Program-made: the position numbers and the translations under genes
Source: Actinomycetes bacterium
GTDB taxonomy: Bacteria; Actinomycetota; Acidimicrobiia; Acidimicrobiales; JAJYXR01
Length of the DNA stretch: 53,669 nt
Direction of reading: 5' to 3'
NCBI GenBank assembly: GCA_021801795.1
Contig: JAJYXR010000041.1
Coordinates: forward strand, 1 to 53,669
In this document: one piece after another, positions 36,501 to 42,922 of the stretch
Layout: every line of letters begins with the position of its first letter
How positions within the stretch are numbered: position 1 is the stretch's first letter
The notes under the pieces: generated by a model
What the model saw: only the letters and a program-made list of their open reading frames with translations
Databases searched by the model: none
What the model was told of the DNA's origin: nothing

Positions 36501-36550
36501 GACTCGGCCTCCAGGTCCCCAGACCCACGCGCACGGATCGATCTCACCAC
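33500..36550 (-). CDS. putA: Bifunctional proline dehydrogenase / glutamate-semialdehyde dehydrogenase PutA
   Basis: Oxidises proline to pyrroline-5-carboxylate with FAD and then to glutamate with NAD. Length 1016 residues, without the DNA-binding ribbon-helix-helix of enteric PutA, so it should not be a repressor. The PRODH barrel (about 130-460) includes SVKLSALSPAF, VWFDVERYETKALT, GIRLVKGAYYDSETI, ASHNIRS, FELQLLYGMAEPVHKAL and RLYAPMGELVPGMAYLVRRLLEN. The aldehyde dehydrogenase half (about 500-1010) has APWNFPLAIPMGMTAASLVTGN, FTGSREVG, AELGGKNAVVVD (general base Glu) and GFAGQKCSAASRVI (catalytic Cys). Start is one of two consecutive GTG codons at 36550/36547, with no clear ribosome site. 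It is the first gene of the arginine-to-glutamate operon. Confidence 0.95.
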   Translation of the reverse strand: MVRSIRARGSGDLEAESGVTHAPRAAPSEEEVVALARQVAALEVTERAKVFHLSWWSDRLLAQAMSDPLFRVRLFRFVDAFPAMSSSADIDEHMRAEFAGIELPGWLSAGLGLSGKLPGGRRIPVSVARRTIARMARQFIIGTSPEEVAAKAGALWAGGLATTVDLLGEHTHSDREADAYAARMAGMVESLGHAARGWQDDPRLARDDLGPLARASVSVKLSALSPAFSPLSYSEALAAAERRLLPILERAGELGVSVWFDVERYETKALTQRIFEKLLSAPALAGLEAGIVVQAYLRDAANDLEDLIEFSRTRELPLGIRLVKGAYYDSETIEAAARGWASPLYSLKAHTDANYERLAARMVDAHGAIRPAFASHNIRSLAVAVAAARSRSLPDSSFELQLLYGMAEPVHKALTSLGLRVRLYAPMGELVPGMAYLVRRLLENTSNDSFVRHHFAEREDLEALLAPPPAADLAGPAPLAIRPQSTVRSPGAYRPEPPAEWHRAPVMAAFGAAVERELGEAPRMVPAVIAGEAVRTGHLLESVDPADPASRVAESVACGEREARQAVQAARAGADQWARTPAGERAALLFRVAEHLRRRRFELAALEVREAGKGWADADADVCEAIDYCEYYARSMIRLSAGGQVQSPPGEANRLLYRPRGVCAVIAPWNFPLAIPMGMTAASLVTGNSVILKPAEQTPAAGYEIYRAFASSGLPGGALQFLPGLGEVGAALASDPGVDLIAFTGSREVGLSILQAAARPDTRRRSIPRVVAELGGKNAVVVDADADLDEVVPAVISSAFGFAGQKCSAASRVICVGPIYDACLDRIVAATRSLVIDAPRRPGSQVGPVIDAPSRSRLLQAIARAPEAGEVLARRDDLPARGFFVGPTVVSEVDPGSWLANDELFGPVLAAFRAPDLEAALDMANSTDYALTAGVFSRSESHISWATEHLRAGNVYVNRAITGAVVGRQPFGGNGMSGVGSKAGGPDYLLQFCDPQVVSENTVRQGFAPTDGLEPR

Positions 36551-36641
36551 TAACGACGGTAGTGCCGGCCAGGACCCAACGCGCGGCTGGTGGAGTCCCC
36601 GACGGGGCAGTTCGCCGTTAGCAGTCGCCGCCGCGAGCAGG

Positions 36642-37514
36642 CTAGGAGGACGCCAGCCTGCTGGTCAGGGCTACCAGGTTCGATGGCTGGCGCGCGCTGG
36701 CCGGGAGCAGGGGGGTGACGAGGCGCGAGCAGAGCGCAGCGAGGGCCACCATGGCGCCTGCAGCAGGGTCCAGGCGACCGGGCAGCCCGTACGCGCGGCA
36801 CAGCTCCGGGGGGCCGAGATCCACCGTTATCGCCCTGGCCAGGGCTCCTGAAGCCGACCCGACTGCCGGTGCCAAGGGGCCGAGGGAGGAGGGCGCGACA
36901 GGGTGGAGTATGCCGTCCGCGACCTTCATGGCCCACGGGGAGACCATCGGGTCAGGCGACGCGCCGAGCAGATCTGCGAGGGTGGCCGCTACGTAGGACT
37001 CGAAGGCACCCAGATCGGCTGGGACCATCGCGGCTGGGATGCCGAGAGGTTCGGCCATGGCGCAGGTCTCGGTGTAGAGCTGCTCGCGCCGGCCCTCGTC
37101 GAGTGCACCTATATAACGCCTCTCCACCGCGAAGACGGTGTCCACCAGGGTGGCGTGAACCCACAGCCCGAGCGCGGGGTCACCGGCCGCGTAGGGCGCC
37201 CCGGCAGGAGAGCGGCCCCTCACCCGGCGGTGCACCTCCCTAAGGCCCCGGGCCGCCTCGGCAGATCGTTCCGGGGAGGCGAAGGAGATGTCGTGCATGA
37301 CGGAAAAGGTCCTGGCTAGACGCCCGTATGGATCCTTCTCGAAAGACGAGTGGTCCACCACCCCCGCAGCCACCAGGGGATGCGCCAGCTGCATCAGGAG
37401 GGCTCTGGTGCCACCGAGGAGAACCGCCGGATGGCCGAGTATCCTGGCAGCCAGCGTCTCGGGACCGAGCAGGGCCCGGGGATGGACTGTCGTGCTCTGG
37501 GCGCCACGGATCAC
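36642..37514 (-). CDS. MpaB/DUF2236-family oxygenase-like protein
   Basis: Belongs to the DUF2236 family, whose studied members include latex-clearing rubber oxygenase and the fungal MpaB oxygenase, both heme b proteins that cleave isoprenoid chains. Conserved elements: HPAVLLGGTRALLMQLAHPLVAAGVVDHSSF with the Arg and His typical of the heme pocket, DPYGRLARTFSVMHDISFA, the helix ALGLWVHATLVDTVFAVERRYIG, and ELYTETCAMAEPLGIPAAMVP-like text. It is 290 residues, near the shorter end of the family. GTG 37514 diverges from the PhoU-like gene by only 23 bases. Substrate is unknown; a role in lipid or terpene oxidation would fit the oxidoreductase operon 6 kb away, but this is inference. Confidence 0.85.
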   Translation of the reverse strand: MIRGAQSTTVHPRALLGPETLAARILGHPAVLLGGTRALLMQLAHPLVAAGVVDHSSFEKDPYGRLARTFSVMHDISFASPERSAEAARGLREVHRRVRGRSPAGAPYAAGDPALGLWVHATLVDTVFAVERRYIGALDEGRREQLYTETCAMAEPLGIPAAMVPADLGAFESYVAATLADLLGASPDPMVSPWAMKVADGILHPVAPSSLGPLAPAVGSASGALARAITVDLGPPELCRAYGLPGRLDPAAGAMVALAALCSRLVTPLLPASARQPSNLVALTSRLASS

Positions 37515-37537
37515 CCGATCAACGCTACCGTGGCTGT

Positions 37538-38254
37538 GTGGCAGATGACACTCGACCGGAGCATCCCGAGGAACCCCTCCTCCAGGGCCCTGGCGCTCCG
37601 GCTCAGCAGCCCGCCCCTGGGGGTCTGGCGATCCTCGACGAGGGCGGCATGGCGCGCATCTACCACGACATCATCCAGCTGTTCGCCATGGTGGGCGAAG
37701 CCCTGGCCGGAGCCACCGACTCCCTGCTGGCCGGGAACAGGGAGGCGGCACGCCGGCTGGCAGATCGCGACGAGGCCATAGACGCCCTCTACCGGGACGT
37801 GGAGAACCTCACCCAGCACGAGCTGGCCTCCGGGGCTCACGGAGCGGAGGACCTGGCCTACTTCATAGGCATACTGCGGATGCTCCCCGAGATGGAGCGA
37901 AGCGGCGACCTCGCGGAGCATGTGGCCAGGCGGGCCGTCCGGGGCCTCGGGATGGAGCTCTCCCCGCGGGCCAGAGGTCTGATCGAGCGCATGGGGGAGG
38001 TGGCGGTCGCCATGTGGAGGGCGACTGCCGATGCATATGCCGACCGCACCCCCCGGGCCGCCGAGGAGGTGGACGAGCGAGACGACGAGCTCGACGAGCT
38101 GCATGTGACCCTCACGGCAGAGATAGCCAGCGGATCGATGGCCCTGCCGGTCGCGATCGAGGCGGCTCTGGTGGCCCGGTTCTACGAGCGCTTCGGGGAC
38201 CACGCGGTGAACCTCGCCCGGCGCATCGACACCATGCTGTCGCTCCCTGGCTGA
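37538..38254 (+). CDS. PhoU-domain protein
   Basis: Helical PhoU-type protein of about 238 residues, with the two-part repeated bundle: IYHDIIQLFAMVGEALAGATDSLLAGNREAARRLADRDEAIDALYRDVE, then DLAYFIGILRMLPEMERSGDLAEHVARRAV, and in the second half DERDDELDELHVTL ending ALVARFYERFGDHAVNLARRI. The E-R-x2-D and ERFGDHAVN metal-binding motifs are present. PhoU proteins adjust phosphate transport through PstB and PhoR, but no pst genes lie here. The start is uncertain: GTG 37538 avoids overlap with the divergent gene; the frame is open to 37328, while ATG 37650 marks the beginning of the clear domain. Confidence 0.85.
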   Translation: MADDTRPEHPEEPLLQGPGAPAQQPAPGGLAILDEGGMARIYHDIIQLFAMVGEALAGATDSLLAGNREAARRLADRDEAIDALYRDVENLTQHELASGAHGAEDLAYFIGILRMLPEMERSGDLAEHVARRAVRGLGMELSPRARGLIERMGEVAVAMWRATADAYADRTPRAAEEVDERDDELDELHVTLTAEIASGSMALPVAIEAALVARFYERFGDHAVNLARRIDTMLSLPG

Positions 38255-38305
38255 GCCGAACCCACAGCGGAGGAGCCTGAGCAAGCGACCCAGCCTCCCG
38301 GCGAT

Positions 38306-39358
<1,053 letters not shown>

Positions 39359-39391
39359 CTAGGTGCCAGCAGCCCTGGCACCTGCCGCTTG

Positions 39392-39868
39392 TCAGCCCGC
39401 GAGGTCGAAGGCCCGGTGGAGGGCCCCTACGGCCACCTCCACCAGGTCGGCACGCACGACGCAGGAGATGCGGATGGAGGAGGTGGAGATCATCTCGATG
39501 TTCACCCCGTTGGCCGCAAGCGTCTCGAACATGGTGGCAGACACCCCTGGGTTCGACCGCATCCCGGCACCGATCAGGGACACCTTCGCGATCCCCTCGT
39601 CCGCGGTCACCTCGCGGGCGCCGAGCTCTTCCATCAGGCCCCTGGCCGTATCCAGGCTTCCTTCCAGGTCGTCACGGGGCACGGTGAAGGATATGTCGGT
39701 CGTCCCCTCCACGGAGGTGTTCTGGACGATCGTGTCGACGTTCACATGGCGGTCCGCCAGGGCCCTGAAGAGCCTGGCTGCCACCCCCGGCCGGTCCGGC
39801 ACTCCGGATACCGTCACCTTGGCCTCGGACACGTCGTGGGTGACTGCTGTCACTACTGCCTGCTCCAT
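39392..39868 (-). CDS. lysC: Internal in-frame start giving aspartate kinase beta subunit
   Basis: Within lysC an ATG at 39868 (MEQAVVTAVTHDVSEAKVTV) is preceded by GGAGGA (39881-39876) with a seven-base gap, an excellent ribosome site and better than that of the full-length start. It would produce a 158-residue protein made of the two ACT domains only. In Corynebacterium the beta subunit starts at the equivalent Met (MEEAVLTGV...) and assembles with the alpha subunit, so the same arrangement is likely here. Confidence 0.75.
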   Translation of the reverse strand: MEQAVVTAVTHDVSEAKVTVSGVPDRPGVAARLFRALADRHVNVDTIVQNTSVEGTTDISFTVPRDDLEGSLDTARGLMEELGAREVTADEGIAKVSLIGAGMRSNPGVSATMFETLAANGVNIEMISTSSIRISCVVRADLVEVAVGALHRAFDLAG

Positions 39869-40606
39869 GGAAGGATCCTCCTCCTCGACCCAGGTACCCG
39901 GCTCCCAGGTAAAGCTCGATCGGACGTGCAGCGGGACGTGGTGGTTACGGGCGAACTCGACCGACCGCAGGGAGAGCACCCGGCCCCCCGAGGCCGCGAT
40001 GTCGAGCATCTCCTCGAAGCTGAGCCTCGCGAGCTTCCTCGCCTCTGGCACCAGCCTCGGATCTGCGCTGAACACTCCTGGTACGTCGGTGTATATCTCG
40101 CAGGCGCCAGCACCGAGGGCAGCGGCGAGTGCCACCGCGGTGGTGTCGGAGCCTCCCCTGCCGAGGGTCGTCACGTCGCGCTCGGTGGACACCCCCTGGA
40201 AGCCCGCGACCACCGGGACCTTGCCAGCAGCCAGGGCATCACGCAGCCGATCCGCTCGGATCTCCAGGATCTTGGCCTTGGTGTGGGTGGTGTCCGTGAT
40301 GATCCCTGCCTGGCTCCCGGTGAAGGACACGGCCTCCACGCCTACGTCGGCCAGGGCCATGCACATGAGGGCCATCGAGATCCTCTCGCCGGCAGTGAGG
40401 AGCATGTCCAGCTCGCGCGGCGGCTGGGAGGAGCTCACCTCCGAGGCCAGCCGTAGCAGCTCGTCGGTCGAGCGGCCCATCGCGCTCACCACCACGACCA
40501 CCTCGGTGCCGCCCCTGGCGCTGCGGGCGACGTGGTCGGCCACAGCACGTATCCGGTCCGGGTCACCCACCGAGGTGCCCCCGTACTTCTGCACGAGGAG
40601 AGACAT
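39392..40606 (-). CDS. lysC: Aspartate kinase
   Basis: Phosphorylates aspartate, the committed step of the aspartate family. 404 residues from ATG 40606, giving MSLLVQKYGGTSVG, the kinase signature; the frame is open to 40690 but the conserved end fixes the start. Other motifs are VVVVSAMGRSTDELL, LLTAGERISMALM, GFQGVSTERDVTTLGRGGSDTTAVALAAALGA and YTDVPGVFSADPRLV. Two ACT domains follow (about 265-400), expected to bind lysine and threonine for feedback inhibition. An internal start inside the gene (see 39868) would make a separate regulatory beta subunit, as in Corynebacterium. Co-transcribed with asd. Confidence 0.96.
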   Translation of the reverse strand: MSLLVQKYGGTSVGDPDRIRAVADHVARSARGGTEVVVVVSAMGRSTDELLRLASEVSSSQPPRELDMLLTAGERISMALMCMALADVGVEAVSFTGSQAGIITDTTHTKAKILEIRADRLRDALAAGKVPVVAGFQGVSTERDVTTLGRGGSDTTAVALAAALGAGACEIYTDVPGVFSADPRLVPEARKLARLSFEEMLDIAASGGRVLSLRSVEFARNHHVPLHVRSSFTWEPGTWVEEEDPSMEQAVVTAVTHDVSEAKVTVSGVPDRPGVAARLFRALADRHVNVDTIVQNTSVEGTTDISFTVPRDDLEGSLDTARGLMEELGAREVTADEGIAKVSLIGAGMRSNPGVSATMFETLAANGVNIEMISTSSIRISCVVRADLVEVAVGALHRAFDLAG

Positions 40607-40739
40607 CGGCGACGAGGCTAACCGGCCCGACTGGCTGCTGCCGAGCCCGCCTCGGCTACGGGGCCGGGCCTGGGCTCCAGCCGGTGGCACCCACCTGGGA
40701 CGGGGCCACCGGAGTTCGCGGACCGGCTATGGTTTGGCC

Positions 40740-41603
40740 GTGGCAACCGAGAAGCGCCAGAGGCAACGAGCAGGGCGCGAGATGCGCCAGGCAGAGCAGC
40801 AACGGGTCGAGCGTCGCCAGAAGATGGTCCGGCGTGGCATAACGGTGGTGGTGCTGGCCGCTCTGGCCGTGGGCATCTACTTCGCCACCTCCAGCAGCTC
40901 GAAGCCGAAGACCACCCTGGCGAAGTCCTCCACCACGACGAGCACCAGCTCGCCGGCCACGACGAGCACCAGCTCGCCCGCCTCCTCCGCGGACGCGAAG
41001 GCCCAGGCAGCGGCAAACGCCGCTGCGGTGAAGGCCGGTTGCCCCTCCAACCCATACACGAGGGTGAACAACCAGAGCTACTCCGCGCCTCCTCCCATGA
41101 CCATCGACCCGTCGAAGACCTACACGGCAACCGTGGTGACCGACATCGGCACCTTCACCATTGCCCTCGACGCACAGGCCGACCCGAAGACCGTCAATAA
41201 CTTCGTCTTCCTCGCCGACCACGGCTTCTATAACTGCGTAATCTTCCACCGCGTGATACCCGGCTTCATGGACCAGACCGGCGACCCGACCGGAACCGGC
41301 ACCGGAGGACCCGGGTACTCCTACACGGGAAGCACGCCGAAGCCCGCCAGCCCCCAGTACCCGATCGGGTCGGTCGCCATGGCCAACTCGGGCAGTACCA
41401 GCTCCAACGGCAGCCAGTTCTTCATAGTGACCGGCCCGGAGGGCGAATCGCTGCCCCCTAACTACACGCTCTTCGGCCACGTGGCCTCCGGCATGAACGT
41501 GGTGGACGCCATAAACGCCCAGGGGAACTCCAGCCCCAGCGCGAACGGCGTGCCCCCACTGGTCATCCACCGGATGCTGAAGGTGACCATCTCGGTATCA
41601 TGA
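40740..41603 (+). CDS. Membrane-anchored cyclophilin-type peptidyl-prolyl isomerase
   Basis: 287 residues. A basic, helical N-terminus (EKRQRQRAGREMRQAEQQRVERRQKMVRRG) precedes one transmembrane helix (ITVVVLAALAVGIYFATS), then a Ser/Thr-rich linker with a duplicated TSTSSPA segment, then a cyclophilin domain: TATVVTDIGTFTIALDAQADPKTVNNFVFLADHGFYNCVIFHRVIPGFMDQTGDPTGTGTGGPGY, VAMANSG, GSQFFIVTG, NYTLFGHVASGMNVVDAI. The catalytic Arg is in FHRVIPGF. The domain should sit outside the membrane and help fold secreted proteins. The GTG start lacks a strong ribosome site. It overlaps the next cyclophilin in an ATGA. Confidence 0.92.
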   Translation: MATEKRQRQRAGREMRQAEQQRVERRQKMVRRGITVVVLAALAVGIYFATSSSSKPKTTLAKSSTTTSTSSPATTSTSSPASSADAKAQAAANAAAVKAGCPSNPYTRVNNQSYSAPPPMTIDPSKTYTATVVTDIGTFTIALDAQADPKTVNNFVFLADHGFYNCVIFHRVIPGFMDQTGDPTGTGTGGPGYSYTGSTPKPASPQYPIGSVAMANSGSTSSNGSQFFIVTGPEGESLPPNYTLFGHVASGMNVVDAINAQGNSSPSANGVPPLVIHRMLKVTISVS

Positions 41604-42133
41604 AGCGCTCCAACCCACACATGGGACCCTACGAAGCCGAGCCCGAGCTCACCATCGACACCGGCGCCCGCTACAGCGCCCAGGTGGTGACCTCGAAGGG
41701 CTCCATGACCATCGCTCTGGATCCCCTCGGGGCTCCCCGGACGGTGAACAGCTTCGTCTTCCTCGCACGCGAGGGCTACTTCGACGGCGTCGGCTTCCAC
41801 CGGATAATCCCCGGGTTCGTCGTCCAGGGCGGTGACCCCACCGAGACCGGAACCGGGGGGCCTGGATATCGCTTCTCCGACGAGCTGCCGCCGCCGGGGC
41901 GCTACGAGATCGGCTCCGTGGCCATGGCGAACTCCGGCCCCGACACGAACGGCAGCCAGTTCTTCATCGTGAGCGGGCCAGATGGTGCCAGCCTGCCTCC
42001 CAGCTACTCGCTGTTCGGCAAGGTGGTGAAGGGCCTCGACACCCTGGCGGCCATCGACGCGGTTGGCACCCGCTCCGGCAGCCCCTCCGAGCGCGTCGTC
42101 ATCGAGTCGGTGACGATAACCGAGCAGCGCTGA
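41600..42133 (+). CDS. Cyclophilin-type peptidyl-prolyl isomerase, cytoplasmic
   Basis: 177-residue soluble isomerase, paralogue of the preceding protein without a membrane anchor. The domain begins at YSAQVVTSKGSMTIALDPLGAPRTVNSFVFLAREGYFDGVGFHRIIPGFVVQGGDP, with the catalytic Arg in FHRIIPGF, and continues with GSVAMANSG, NGSQFFIVSG and YSLFGKVVKGLDTLAAI. The ATG at 41600 overlaps the stop of the first gene, so both isomerases come from one message: one for the outside of the cell and one for the cytoplasm. Its 3' end overlaps the convergent S51-like gene by 35 bases. Confidence 0.94.
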   Translation: MKRSNPHMGPYEAEPELTIDTGARYSAQVVTSKGSMTIALDPLGAPRTVNSFVFLAREGYFDGVGFHRIIPGFVVQGGDPTETGTGGPGYRFSDELPPPGRYEIGSVAMANSGPDTNGSQFFIVSGPDGASLPPSYSLFGKVVKGLDTLAAIDAVGTRSGSPSERVVIESVTITEQR

Positions 42134-42815
42134 GGGCCTCGAAGCCGGACGGCTTCCCGCCGACGAACACCTGGACCTCACCCTGGCCAGCTCCGCGCCA
42201 TGACCCGTCGGGCTCTCTCACGAGAGCGGTCCGCTCGGGTATCCCCACGACAGCCAGGCCCGGCGCAGCCAGCGCGACCGACCGGTGAACCTTCTCGGCG
42301 CTCTCCTGCCCGATGTGGGGTATGACTGCCAGGTTCTCCACCATGCCCAGCCCGACGGTGAGCGCACCGCCCCGAGGGTCGACCATGGGGTCGGTGAGCA
42401 CCATGGCTCCGGCCCCCGAACCTGCCACCACAGCCCCACCGTGCCAGGCCCGCATCAGCGCATCCCAGAGCACGGAGCCCTTCAGGACCGAGCGCAGGTG
42501 CAACGGGGATCCCCCGCTCAGGTAGACGAACCTCGCCTCCGCCACCACTGCGGCAGCCTCGGCGTCCGAGGCGCCCCGGCGGTCGACCACCATCAGGCCA
42601 CCCACCTCCGCACCGAGGCCAGCGAACCACTCCCGGGCCCGCGAGAGGACCCGTTCGGGGTGCTCGTAGGCCGCGGCGGTCGGGAGGACCACCACCTCTG
42701 CTGCTCCCGAGCGCGCGAGCAGCTCCGTGTCGAAGTCACAGCCTGGCGTCCACTCCTCGCCGCCCACCAGGGCTAGCAGCCCCACCGTGCCGCCAGAAGA
42801 ACCGTTACGAGTCAT
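42099..42815 (-). CDS. Peptidase S51/cyanophycinase-like protein lacking the nucleophile Ser
   Basis: 238-residue protein with the class I glutamine-amidotransferase-like fold of peptidase E and cyanophycinase. Family features: LLALVGGEEWTPGCDFDTELL, VVVLPTAAAYEHPERV, ARFVYLSGGSPLHLRSVL, and the elbow AVVAGSGAGAMVL. In active members the elbow reads G-x-S-A-G with Ser as nucleophile; here that Ser is Gly (codon GGG), so ordinary peptidase activity is unlikely. The next His-containing segment (VIPHIGQESAEKVHRSVAL) is kept. It could be a binding protein or have changed chemistry. ATG 42815 has GGAG immediately upstream; the frame is open to 43310. It is convergent with the cyclophilin gene. Confidence 0.8.
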   Translation of the reverse strand: MTRNGSSGGTVGLLALVGGEEWTPGCDFDTELLARSGAAEVVVLPTAAAYEHPERVLSRAREWFAGLGAEVGGLMVVDRRGASDAEAAAVVAEARFVYLSGGSPLHLRSVLKGSVLWDALMRAWHGGAVVAGSGAGAMVLTDPMVDPRGGALTVGLGMVENLAVIPHIGQESAEKVHRSVALAAPGLAVVGIPERTALVREPDGSWRGAGQGEVQVFVGGKPSGFEALSAARLSSPTR

Positions 42816-42922
42816 CTCCGACAGCCTAGAGGCTCTACGTGCCAGGGCCTGCAAGCCTCGATCGCCGAACGGACCAGCCGGGCACCCACGAGTTCCTGCA
42901 GACCCACCCACCTGCCGGGTGT

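Noticed and set aside
39363..40739. Upstream extension of the first cyclophilin frame through lysC
   Set aside because: It runs opposite aspartate kinase, is Ser/Thr/Arg-rich, and the conserved protein begins only at the GTG at 40740.
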